From the NCBI GenBank assembly GCA_021014325.1, contig JAJGQC010000613.1:1-64000 (forward strand): a DNA stretch of 64,000 bases, in the 5' to 3' direction. The notes under the pieces were generated by a model. That model saw only the letters and a list, made by a program, of their open reading frames with translations. It had not been told where the DNA came from and searched no databases. Positions 1 to 13,300 of this stretch are shown here, in pieces. The stretch comes from Plazaster borealis (lineage: Eukaryota; Echinodermata; Asteroidea; Forcipulatida; Labidiasteridae). How positions within the stretch are numbered: the first letter of the stretch is position 1; each line of letters opens with the position of its first letter. Both the position numbers and the translations under genes were made by a program.

Positions 1-33
1 TGTCCTCATTAGTATCCCCCTCCTATAGTGAAG

Positions 34-122
34 GTGCTTGTGGTGGCACTAACATTCCCGTTGGAAGCGAACCAATTAACTTACAACTTAACAGGCTATA
101 CCCAACCAGCGGCCATCTTTGA
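34..122 (+). pseudogene. Decayed first-CUB exon stub, cassette 1 (psi-A1)
   Basis: The stretch after an AG reads as the first third of a CUB domain (ACGGTNIPVGSEP..., then YPTSGHL) and meets TGA at 120-122. It matches the intact exon at 26857-27210 only over this N-terminal part, and similarity stops before the second CUB cysteine. The branch/acceptor region is partly preserved (CCTATAG upstream). I read it as a truncated, unused exon copy. Confidence 0.6.
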
Positions 123-990
123 TTTCCTGGTTTTAGCCTAATTGGGGATTCAAACTTGTTCAAGCTTTTGTATCAATCAAATTTGCTATCATGCTAGTTT
201 CTAAATGTCCAGGTCATATCAAGAAGTAGTGTAGAGTCGTCTACCAGGCCTCATCATTGCACTCTATGGACAAACTAAAAATGAGTTTGTTTCCAAAAAT
301 TGGGATAAACCAACAATTATAGCGCACCAACAGAGACCCAGTATACAAATATGAAATCATGATATTGACGATGTCAAAAAAAAAATACTTCGAAATGTTT
401 CTCTATCATTTGGACAATCACTCGGAATTTATGAGGAACATAAGATGTTTAGAAAAAAAATATTTCCAAAAAGATTACAACAAACCTCTGAAGGTAGCGA
501 TTTGAAATTCCTTTACGTTATCATGTACAACATGTTGAAATGAACATTGGAAAACCTTTGAAAATACAGAGGGGGAACTATTTGACCCCCTCCTCTCACC
601 GTCTCCGTTAGAAAAAAAAAACGGTCTTGGTAGGGTTCAGTACGATATTGAGGCCTATTAAGTTAGAATAATCAGTATCGTACAAAGCAACATTTTATAT
701 AATTTCCAATTACCATCACATGCAAATTTAATTAAATCAGCTAAAAATAATTAAGGTACGCAAATCGTTAAAAATGAAACAGGTATTCTGTACTACCTGT
801 CCCATCAATTGAAACACCAACCCATGATGAGCATTACACTGTTGTGTCATGGGCACTGTAAACCAAGGCTCCTTCTCAAAGTAAGTCGGGCTCCGTAAAT
901 TAACTAAATAAAAAGGCACTGGCAAAACGCAATGGAAATTTAGACACACACATAACTGGCATCCGATGTTTTAAAACTCTTCTATTTCAG

Positions 991-1338
991 GTTATTGTGG
1001 TTCACCAAACATTACAGTTGGAACAACTCCAGTCAATCTGACGTCACCGGGCTATCCAGGGGGCTATCCATCATCAGTATTTTGCCGTTGGGAGATCAGA
1101 GCTCCAGACTGGATATATGTGGTGGTGTCCGTACAAGATTTTTACGTACAACAGGGATTTGACTTTGTTTACTTTGATGGCACCCTTCGTGATGGACACA
1201 CCGCGACATTTATTCTCAGTGGATTAACACGACCGAAGTACCTTGCATTTACCTCATCAAAGACAATTTCTCTCCGTTTCACAAGTGACGCTTCGGTAAC
1301 AAATAAAGGTTTTCTTCTGCAACTTCAAGGCACCAATG
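991..1338 (+). CDS. CUB domain exon B1
   Basis: A 348-nt phase 1-1 exon between acceptor TCTATTTCAG and donor AATG|GTAGTA, encoding a complete CUB beta-sandwich of 116 residues. Landmarks in order are YCGSPNITVG, SPGYPGGYP, FCRWEIRAPDW, FDFVYFDGTLRDG, LRFTSDAS and GFLLQLQ. Only two cysteines (C in YCG and FCRW) are present; the second canonical CUB pair is absent in every copy here. Nearly identical to exon B3 at 6539 but without its frameshift. CUB domains usually mediate protein-protein contacts in extracellular proteins. Confidence 0.85.
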
Positions 1339-4300
1339 GTAGTACCATAGGTAGTAATATACAAATAATGAAGTTCCATTATTTAATAATTATGGAAACA
1401 ATTTTTTTTTAACACTTTTAGACGCAATTGTTAGTTGTCATCAACTACACATTTCTTTCAAAGAAACAACTTGACATGCGTTCGAAAGTGCCCTCCGCTG
1501 CTTCCAACATATCTTCAGAAACATGTAAATGGAAGATACTGAACAAGATGTCGACGTTCACTCTAGGCATAACAAGCGGATCTTGTCATTACTTTATTTT
1601 GTAAGACAAAATTAAATGGGTATTCAGTGACTCGTAATCCCTAATGAACGTACCAAAAGTAAAACAATGGTAATTAAAATCACCTTGTTATGGCTTGACC
1701 ATCTCCAAATAATACAATTTATATCGTCACAAATTGCACTTATTTCATCTTCTATGCGTTTTGAGTTTAACCCTTTTTAAACTGCTGTTTCGGCAACAAT
1801 TTTTTGTTCTGTATTTGTTAACTCGTTCTGTTCTGTATGCTTTTTATGTTTGCTTTGTTCAATTGTTACATTTCAATTGAATTATTGATTCCTTTAGCAA
1901 ATTGTTTACATCGTGAACACAGAGACCGAGAGCTCTACCTGCAGTGTGTTGTGAGCCATGCAAAGCACGTTGATATTTGTCACCTCATAAAAAGGTCCAT
2001 ACAAGTGATTGCCACCGTGCCGCTCTAAGTGTCAATGATTAAACATAACAAAATGCAATATAGTGATCCACCGGTCATGCTTACTAGAGCAGCAATGAAA
2101 ATACTGTGCGTTAGGTCCCAAGACTGCTTGTAAATGTTGACGTAACAAATGTGTTAATAATTTTAAAAAATAAAATAAAAATGATTTTCTTATTTCCGAG
2201 TTTGTTTTATTCTAACGATTTACTCATTTCGTGAAAATGGTGACGACATTTCACACTTCGGTCTCTATATTAGATACAACTTCCTGCCCCTTCGAGGATG
2301 ACATCGATTGTAGAAACGGGTTTTGTGTTACTCCAGAGTCAAAGTGTGATGGTTCTCGTGACTGCCAATCCGGTCCAGAAGCCTCATCTTATGCGGATGA
2401 AGAGGATTGTGGTGAGGAACGTGGTGTTAATTTGCATATATTGTATGGATGTTAAGGAGCGTATAGCTGCTTATATTTGGGAATCATGTCCCATCTACAG
2501 CACTTCCGTTCATCCAGATTACGTGCCTTTAGGTGATGTGTAATCAAATGTCTGCTGCTTGATATTTCAATCGAGTGCACAAATAATTACGCCAGACACC
2601 GGCCTTTAGAACCGGGTTATTACGTGCCAGATGTACCTTTTACCTTTCTTACATATTACTTTGTACACATTCATGAGTCTTGTGTGTAATATCAGTCTGT
2701 CAGTTCTGCGTCTTTGTACGTCTATCCAATGAAACCATTGGGTATGTTAGACCAGTGCCTGCTAGGCTCTACACAGGCTACGTCCTCATTATTATCCTCC
2801 TCCTATAGTTCAGGTGCTTGTGGCGGCACTAACATTCCCGTTGGGTGCGAACCAAAGAACTTACAACTTAACAGGCTATACCCAACCAGCGGCCATCTTT
2901 GATTTCCTGGTTTTAGCCTTTTGTGGATTCAAACTTGTTCAAGCTTTTTTATCAATCAAATTTGCTGTCATGTTGGGATAAACATAGCTGTCAATTGGGA
3001 TAAACCAATAATTACAGCACACCAACGGTGACCCGGTATACAATTATCAAGTCGTGATATTGATGATGACAAAAATAAACAACATTGAAAAGTTTTTTTT
3101 CTTCTAATATTTGGATAATCACTCGGAATTTATGAGTAACATACGATTTTTGACCAAATATTTGAAAAAACTGCAAAAAGTATCTAAAAGTATGTTGTTG
3201 ACAAAACTTTACGTTATCATGTACAACATGTTGAAATGAACATTGGAAAACTTTGGAAAATACGGAGGGGAACTATGTGACCCCTCCCTCCCCGTCCCCG
3301 TTAGTAAAAGAAAATTATCTGGTCATGGTAGTGTTCAGTACGATATTGTTTTAGGAGCAGGCCTATTAAGTTAGAATAATCAGTATCGTACAAAGCAATA
3401 TTTGATATAATTTCCAATTACCATCACATGCAAATTTAATTAAATCAGCTAAAAATATGTAAGGTGCCGCAAATCGTTTACAATAAAACTGGTTATCAAT
3501 ACTACCTGTCCCATCAATTGAAACACCAACCCATGATGAGCATTACACTGTTGTGTCAAGGGCACTGTAAACCAAGGCTTCTTCTCAAAGTAAGTCGGGC
3601 TCCCGTCAATTAACTAAATAAAAAGGCACTGGCAAAACGCAATGGAAATTTAGACACACACATAACTGGCATCCGATGTTTTAAAACTCTTCTATTTCAG
3701 ATTATTGTGGTTCACCAAATATTTCAGTTGGAACAACTCCAGTCAGTCTGACGTCACCAGGCTATCCAGGGGGCTATCCATCACCAGTATTTTGCCGTTG
3801 GGAGATCAGAGCTCCAGATTGGATATATGTGGTGGTGTCCGTACAATATTTGTACGTAGAACAGAACTTTGACTTTGTTTACTTTGATGGCACCCTTCGT
3901 GATGGACACACCGCGTCATTCGAACTCAGTGGAACCACACGACAGAAGTCCATTGCATTTACCTCATCAAAGACAATTTATATCCGTTTCACAAGTGACG
4001 CTTCGGTAACAGCAAATGGTTTTCTGTTACAACTTCAAGGCACCAATGGTAATACCATCGGTAGTAATATACAAATAATGAAGTTACACTAAATAATAAA
4101 TATGGCAAAATGTTAATGTTTTAAAAGCACTATTAGATGCAATTGTAAGTTGTCATCAACTATACATCTATTTACAAGAAACAATTTGACATGCGTTCGA
4201 AAGTGCCTTCCGCTGCTTCCAACACATCCTCAGAAACATGTTAAAGGAAGATACCAAACAAGATGTCGACGTTCACTCTAGGCATAGGAAGCGGATATTG

Positions 4301-7300
4301 TGTATTACATTTATTTGTAATACAAGTTTAAATGGAAAGAAGTTACCCCAACCTTTTATTCAGTGACTCGTAATCCCTAATGAACATACCAAAGTAAAAC
4401 ATTAGTAATTAAAATCACCTTGTTATGGCTTGAGCATCTCCAAATAATATAACTTATTTTATTGTGACAAATTGCATTTATTTCATCTTCTAATGCGTTT
4501 TGAGTTTAACCCTTTTTCAAACTGCTGTTTCGGCAACAACTTTATGATGTTTTTGTTTACTAACTTGATCTGTTTTTGTTATACTTTTTATTTGTGCTTT
4601 GTTCAATTGTTACATTTCAATTGAATTATTGATTCCTTTAGCAAATTGTTTACATCGTGAACACAGAGACCGAGAGCTCTACCTGCAGTGTGTTGTGAGC
4701 CATGCAAAGCACGTTGATATTTGTCACCTCATAAAAAAGGTCCATACAAGTGATTGCCACCGTGCCGCTCTAAGTGTCAATGATTAAACATAAAAAATGC
4801 GATATAGTGATCCACCGGTCATGCTTACTAGAGTAGCAATGAAAATACTGTGCGTTAGGTCCCAATACTGCTTGTAAATGTTGACGTAACAATTGTGTTA
4901 ATAATTTGAAAGAAAAAAAATGATTTTCTTATTTCCGAGTTTGTTTTATTCTAACGGTTTACTCATTTCGTGAAAATGGTGACGACATTTCACACTTCGG
5001 TCTCTATATTAGATACAACTTCCTGCCCCTTCGAGGATGACATCGATTGTAGAAACGGGATTTGTGTTACTCCAGAGTCAAGGTGTGATGGTTCTCGTGA
5101 CTGCCAATCCGGTCCAGAAGACTCATCTGCGGATGAAAAGGATTGCGGTGAGGAACGGCGTAGTGTTAACTTGCATATAATGTATGGATGTTAAGGAGCG
5201 TATAGCTGCTTATGTTTGGGAATCACGTCCAATCTACAGCACTTCCGTTCATCCAGATTACGTGCATTTTGGTGATGTGAAGTCAAATGTTTGCTGCTTG
5301 ACATTTCAATCGAGTGCAAAAATAGTCCACATTTAATTACGCCAGACACCGGTCTTTAGAACCGGGCTGTTACGTGCCAGATGAACCTTTCACCTTTCTT
5401 ACATACTGTGTATACATTCATGAGTCTTGTGTGTAATATCAGTCTGTCAGTTTTGCGTCTTCGCATGTCTATCCAATAAAACCATTGGGTTTGTAAGACC
5501 AGTGCCTGCCAGGCTCTACACAGGCTATGTCCTCATTAGTATCCCCCTCCTATAGTTAAGGTGCTTCTGGCGGCACTAACATTCCCGTTGGGTGCGAACC
5601 AAATAACTTACAACTTAACAGGCTATACCCAACCAGCGGCCATCTTTGATTTCCTGGTTTTAGCCTTTTCGTGGATTCAAACTTGTTCAAGCTTTTATAT
5701 CAATCAAATTTGCTATCATGGATAGTTTCTAAATGTCCAGGTCATATCAATAAATAGTGTAGAGTCGTCTACCAGGCCTCATCCTTGCACCCTGTAGAAA
5801 AACTAAAAATTAGTTCGTTTCCCTAAATTGGGATAAACCAATAATTATAGCACACCAACGGTGACCCGGTATACAAATATCAAGTCGTGATATTGATGAT
5901 GACAAAAATAAACAACTTTGAAAGGTTTTTTTTTTCTAATATTTGGATAATCACACGGAATTTATGAGTAACATACGATTTTTGACCAAATATTTGAAAA
6001 AAGACTGCAACAAAGCCTCTTAAAGTATTTTGTTGAAAAAACTTTACGTTATCATGTACAACATGTTGAAATGAACATTGGAAAACTTTGGAAAATACGG
6101 AGGGGGAACTATGTGACCCCCTCCCCTCCCCGTCCCCGTTAGTAAAAGAAAATTATCTGGTCATGGTAGTGTTCAGTACGATATTGTTTTAGGAGCAGGC
6201 CTATTAAGTTAGAATAATCAGTATCGTACAAAGCAATATTTGATATAATTTCCAATTACCATCACATGCAAATTTAATTAAATCAGCTAAAAATATGTAA
6301 GGTGCCGCAAATCGTTTACAATAAAACTGGTTATTAATACTACCTGTCCCATCAATTGAAACACCAACCCATGATGAGCATTACACTGTTGTGTCAAGGG
6401 CACTGTAAACCAAGGCTTCTTCTCAAAGTAAGTCGGGCTCCCGTCAATTAACTAAATAAAAAGGCACTGGCAAAACGCAATGGAAATTTAGACACACACA
6501 TAACTGGCATCCGATGTTTTAAAACTCTTCTATTTCAGGTTATTGTGGTTCACCAAACATTACAGTTGGAACAACTCCAGTCAATCTGACGTCACCGGGC
6601 TATCCAGGGGGCTATCCATCACCAGTATTTTGCCGTTGGGAGATCAGAGCTCCAGACTGGATATATGTGGTGGTGTCCGTACAAGATTTTACGTACAACA
6701 GGGATTTGACTTTGTTTACTTTGATGGCACCCTTCGTGATGGACACACCGCGACATTTATTCTCAGTGGATTAACACGACCGAAGTACCTTGCATTTACC
6801 TCATCAAAGACAATTTCTCTCCGTTTCACAAGTGACGCTTCGGTAACAAATAAAGGTTTTCTTCTGCAACTTCAAGGCACCAATGGTAGTACCATAGGTA
6901 GTAATATACAAATAATGAAGTTCCATTATTTAATAATTATGGAAACAATTTTTTTTTAACACTTTTAGACGCAATTGTTAGTTGTCATCAACTACACATT
7001 TCTTTCAAAGAAACAACTTGACATGCGTTCGAAAGTGCCCTCCGCTGCTTCAACATATCTTCAGAAACATGTAAATGGAAGATACTGAACAAGATGTCGA
7101 CGTTCACTCTAGGCATAACAAGCGGATCTTGTCATTACTTTATTTTGTAAGACAAAATTAAATGGGTATTCAGTGACTCGTAGTCCCTAATGAACGTACC
7201 AAAAGTAAAACAATGGTAATTAAAATCACCTTGTTATGGCTTGACCATCTCCAAATAATACAATTTATATCGTCACAAATTGCACTTATTTCATCTTCTA

Positions 7301-10300
7301 TGCGTTTTGAGTTTAACCCTTTTTAAACTGCTGTTTCGGCAACAATTTTTTGTTCTGTATTTGTTAACTCGTTCTGTTCTGTATGCTTTTTTATGTTTGC
7401 TTTGTTCAATTGTTACATTTCAATTGAATTATTGATTCCTTTAGCAAATTGTTTACATCGTGAACACAGAGACCGAGAGCTCTACCTGCAGTGTGTTGTG
7501 AGCCATGCAAAGCACGTTGATATTTGTCACCTCATAAAAAAGGTCCATACAAGTGATTGCCACCGTGCCGCTCTAAGTGTCAATGATTAAACATAACAAA
7601 ATGCAATATAGTGATCCACCGGTCATGCTTACTAGAGCAGCAATGAAAATACTGTGCGTTAGGTCCCAAGACTGCTTGTAAATGTTGACGTAACAAATGT
7701 GTTAACAATTTTAAAAAATAAAATAAAAATGATTTTCTTATTTCCGAGTTTGTTTTATTCTAACGATTTACTCATTTCGTGAAAATGGTGACGACATTTC
7801 ACACTTCGGTCTCTATATTAGATACAACTTCCTGCCCCTTCGAGGATGACATCGATTGTAGAAACGGGTTTTGTGTTACTCCAGAGTCAAAGTGTGATGG
7901 TTCTCGTGACTGCCAATCCGGTCCAGAAGACTCATCTTATGCGGATGAAGAGGATTGTGGTGAGGAACGTGGTGTTAATTTGCATATATTGTATGGATGT
8001 TAAGGAGCGTATAGCTGCTTATATTTGGGAATCATGTCCCATCTACAGCACTTCCGTTCATCCAGATTACGTGCCTTTAGGTGATGTGTAATCAAATGTC
8101 TGCTGCTTGATATTTCAATCGAGTGCACAAATAATTACGCCAGACACCGGCCTTTAGAACCGGGTTATTACGTGCCAGATGTACCTTTTACCTTTCTTAC
8201 ATATTACTTTGTACACATTCATGAGTCTTGTGTGTAATATCAGTCTGTCAGTTCTGCGTCTTTGTACGTCTATCCAATGAAACCATTGGGTATGTTAGAC
8301 CAGTGCCTGCTAGGCTCTACACAGGCTACGTCCTCATTATTATCATCCTCCTATAGTTCAGGTGCTTGTGGCGGCACTAACATTCCCGTTGGGTGCGAAC
8401 CAAAGAACTTACAACTTAACAGGCTATACCCAACCAGCGGCCATCTTTGATTTCCTGGTTTTAGCCTTTTTGTGGATTCAAACTTGTTCAAGCTTTTTTA
8501 TCAATCAAATTTGCTGTCATGTTGGGATAAACATAGCTGTCAATTGGGATAAACCAATAATTATAGCACACCAACGGTGACCCGGTATACAATTATCAAG
8601 TCGTGATATTGATGATGACAAAAATAAACAACATTGAAAAGTTTTTTTTCTTCTAATATTTGAATAATCACTCGGAATTTATGAGTAACATACGATTTTT
8701 GACCAAATATTTGAAAAAAAAACTGCAAAAAAGTATCTAAAAGTATGTTGTTGACAAAACTTTACGTTATCATGTACAACATGTTGAAATGAACATTGGA
8801 AAACTTTGGAAAATACGGAGGGGGAACTAAGTGACCCCCTCCCCTCCCCGTCCCCGTTAGTAAAATAAAATTATCTGGTCCTGGTAGTGTTCAGTACGAT
8901 ATGTTTTAAAAGTAGGCCTATTAAGTTAGAATAATCAATACCGTACAAAGCAACGTTTGATATAATATCCAATTACCATCACATGCAAATTTAATTAAAT
9001 CAGCTAAAAATATGTAAGGTGCCGCAAATCGTTAACAATAAAACCGGTTAGTTATACTACCTGTCCCATCAATTGAAACACCAACCCATGATGAGCATTA
9101 CACTGTTGTGTCAGGGGCACTGTAAACCAAGGCTCCTTCTCAAAGTAAGTCGGGCTCCGTCGATTACCTAAATAAAAAGGCACTGGCAAAACGCAATGGA
9201 AATTTAGACACACACATAACTGGCATCCGATGTTTCAGATTCTATTTCAGATTATTGCAGTTCACCAAACATCATTACAGTTGGAACAACTCCAGTCAAT
9301 CTGACGTCACCAGGCTATCCAGGGGGCCATCCATCATCAGTATTTTGCCGTTGGGAGATCAGAGCTCCAGACTGGATATATGTGGTGGTGTCCGTACAAG
9401 ACTTTTACGTAAAAGCGGGACGTGACTTGGTTCGCTTTGAGGGCACCTTTCGTGATGGACACACCGCGACATTTTTTCTCAGTGGATTAACACCACCGAA
9501 GTCCATTGCATTTGCCCCATCAATGACAATTTCTCTCCGTTTCAAAAGTTACGCTTGGGAAACAACAAAAGGGTTTCTTCTGCAACTTCAAGGCACCAAT
9601 GGTAATACCATAGGTAGTAATATACACGTAATGAAGTTCCATTATTTAATAAGTATGGAAATAATTTTTTGTTTAAAGCGCTATCAGATGCAATTGTAAG
9701 TTGTCATCAACTATACATTTCCTTCTAAGAAACAACTCAATATGCGTTCGAAATTGCCTTCCGCTGCTTCCAACATATCCCCAGAAACATGTAAAAGGAA
9801 GATACTGAACAAGGTGTCGACGTGCACTCTAGGCATAAACATCGGATCTTATGTATTACTTTAGTTTGTAATACAAAATTAAATGGGTATTCAGTGATTC
9901 GTAATCCCTAATGAACGTACCAAAAGTAAAACAATGGTAATTAAAATCACCTTGTTATGGCTTGAGCATCTCCAAATAATACAACTTATTTTATTGCCAC
10001 AAATTGCACTTATTTCATCTTCTATAGCGTTTTGAGTTAAAGGCATTGTACACGTTCGATAATTGTCAAAGACAAGTGTTCTCACTTGGTGTATCCCAAC
10101 ATATGCATAAAATAACAAGCCTGTGAAAATTTGGGCTCAATTGGTCATCGAAGTTGCAAGAAAAGATGAAAGGAAAAACACCCTTGTTGTACAAATTTGT
10201 GTGCTTTCAGTTAGGAATAAAAACTTCTTGCAGGAAGTTTTTATTATTTTAGTGAGAAATTACCTCTTTCTCAAAAACTACGTTACTTCAGAGGGAGTCG

Positions 10301-13300
10301 GTTCTCACGAAGTGTTATACTATAAACAGCTCTCCGTTGCTCGTTACCATGTAAGTTTTTATGCTAATAAATATTTTGAGTTATTACCAAACGTGTACGA
10401 TGCCTTTAAACCCTTTTTCAAACTGCTGTTTCGGCAAAAACTTTATCATCTGTTTTTGTTTACTTACTTGTTCTGTTGTTGTTATACTGTTTATGTTTGC
10501 TTTGTTCACTTGTTACATGTCAATTGAATTATTGACTCCTTTAGCATATTGGGTCGTATGAATCAAAACTAGTATTTTCTTTTACTTGAAAATTTCAAGT
10601 GTTTACTACCATCCATATGAATAAAAGGAAGTAAAAACTTTTACTGGAAAGTATTTACTAAATGCTATAGAATCTAATTTTACATGAAAAGTAAATTATT
10701 TTCTTTTTAGCACTTACTTACTACTGCATGAATAAAATGGAGAAAATACTACAAAATGCAAGTAAGTACTGGTCATGTTTCAAGGTAGCCTCAGAGCTAC
10801 CTTGGACACAGAAGTAAAGACACGTCTGAAGAAATTACAGTGTTTGTGAATGTTCCTCACAGGATAAATGTTTATGTCCCAAGGAGAGACATCACTGAAA
10901 TACTGAATAAACTCATGCACAGTGTTTCACGACAGAAACAATACACCAAAATCCACACGGCTGTTACACAAATTTGTTTATATTTATGATGAGGATAAAA
11001 TAAAACCGTTTGGGTTTTGTTTCAATAAAGCAAGCTATTTTAGATATGATAAAGCATTTTTTTTCTTCTCAGACAGGCATGCCTTGATCATTGAGGATTT
11101 GTTCCATGAAATCAGAGGAAGTAATTTGTTGAAACAAGTAAATGCATTTTAACAGAATGTTGTGCATATTTTATTTGAACTTTTAAGTTTAAATTAGATA
11201 GCTAAATATAAAGCTCGTATTCAGCTCTCATCTTCTCTAAAGCACTCTCCTGCTCCACTTAAACTTTTGGTAATTGTGCTTTGGTCAATTAAAAGACACT
11301 ATGACGTTTCAGCAGCCTAACAGCAACGTTTTGCTTTGATTCTGGGGATCCAGATGAGTCACCTTCATCAAACTGTTGTCAGAATCAAAATCTCATGGCT
11401 GACTTGTAGATTTATATGTTTCTGTTAATTCAAATGCTGCTTGGGTTGTGTGTGGGTGCTCACTTTAGATACCTTCTGGAGACCAAGGACAAAAACAAAA
11501 AAGGGAAAAAAGGGACTCCATAGGGGAATTCTAAAGACCGGGGTGCTCCGCTAGAAATTTGGTGTACAAATCCTATGGGGAAACTGTTAAGTGAATGGAC
11601 AAAGAAAAGAACAAAATAATGCTCCACAAGGATGCATTTTTCAGAATCGCTGTGTGTGTGTGAGCGTGTCTATCCATTCAAACCAAGGACTTTAACAAAA
11701 GGGATCCGGGTGTTTGACAGAGCGAGGACGTCTTCGCTTCGTTTTTGTGTACAAACCCAATGGGGACGTCGCTAAAAAAAAACTATGTCCAAACAATGGG
11801 AGAACAAAGAGAAGTCCTCGGTAAGCGGGATTTACAAACATGTGTGCGTGCGTGTGTGTGCGCGTACGTAGACTTGAATGGGAGTTGTAATACAAAGGGT
11901 ACCTTTTGTTAAGAGCCATTCAGCCATAGCAGACAGCGAGATATCAGAAGTATTTACTCCAAAGCATTAAGTGAATACTTTGCAGTAAAAGAATAAGTTT
12001 ATTCATACGGAATTTAGAAGATGCTAGTACTGAATGCGTCTACTTGGAAGTCGATGATTTTACTTTTTGCTAGTACTTGACAGTATTTACAACTTTTTAT
12101 TCATACGACCCATTGTTTCATCGTGAACACGGAAACCGAGAGCTCTACCTGCAGTGTGTTTTGAGCCATGCAAAGCAAGTTGAGATTTGTCACCTCGTAA
12201 AAAAGGGTTCATACCAATGATTGCCACCGTGCCGCTCTAAGTGTCAATGATTAAACTTAAAAACTGCAATAGTGATCCATCGGTCATGCTTATTACAGTA
12301 GCAATGGAAATACAGTGCGTTAGGTCCCAAGACTGCTTGTAAATGTCGACGTAACAAATGTGTTAATAATTTGAACAAAATAAATTTGATTTTCTTATTT
12401 CCGATCTTGTTTCTTTTCTGTTTCTAACGGTTTACTCATTCCCTGAAAATGGTGACGACATTGCATATTTCGGTCTCTATATTAGATACAACTTCCTGCC
12501 CCTTCGAGGATGACTTCCACTGTAGAAACGGGTTTTGTGTTACTCAAGCGGCAAGGTGTAATGGCTTTCGTGACTGCCAATCCGGTCCAGAAGACTCATC
12601 ATCTGCGGATGAAGAGGATTGTGGTGAGGAACGTATTCTTAATCTGCATTATGTTTGGATGTTAAAGGGACGCACCGGTTACCTGTTTACGTAATTTAGT
12701 CATGTAGAACCAAATATAACTATTTCTAGATGTTGTTTATATTTGTTTTAAAACAAAAAATATCACGTAATTAACGAGAAATGACCGACAAAAGCATAAG
12801 CGATCAAAGGTCATCGTATACGCTTTACCAGCCGTTGCAAGTGTCAAATTTACGGGATACATGCTATATGCAATGTTGCAAGTAGACTGGTGCTCTTGTG
12901 TAAGTCTTTTACAACAAGGCATGAGGACCCAGTCCACGTTATCCATCTGAAAGTGTGTATAAACAACGGACATGGAAACCGTTCAACTCGCCCCCAGCAA
13001 AGACGCCGATTACAAAGTCGCCAACTACAAAGTCGGCAACTACAAAGTCGCCCCTATCAAAGTCGCCCCCTCAAGTACAAACTCGTCCCCTCTCAAAGTC
13101 GCCCTTCACAAAAGAATATAACAAATTGGTGTAATTGAACTTCACGGGAACGAAAGGTATCTTGAGGGAACGAAATTAGCTATCTTGAGGGAACGAAAGA
13201 GGAATTCTGGGGAACAAAACCTCATTGCAAGAGAACAAAAGCGTACTTTTATGGAGCGAAAGCATATTTCGGGTGAATTAAAGTATATTTCGGAAAACAA

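Noticed and set aside
1837..7590. Repeated small open frames beginning MFALFNCYISIEL in cassettes 1-3 (1837, 4599, 7393)
   Set aside because: They lie in introns and exist because the cassettes are copies. The frame changes between copies (for example AAAAAAGG against AAAAAGG), the starts differ, and no protein family or splice pattern fits.
10123..10561. 134-codon open frame
   Set aside because: It overlaps the M1 MITE and its flank. The other M1 copies do not preserve the frame.
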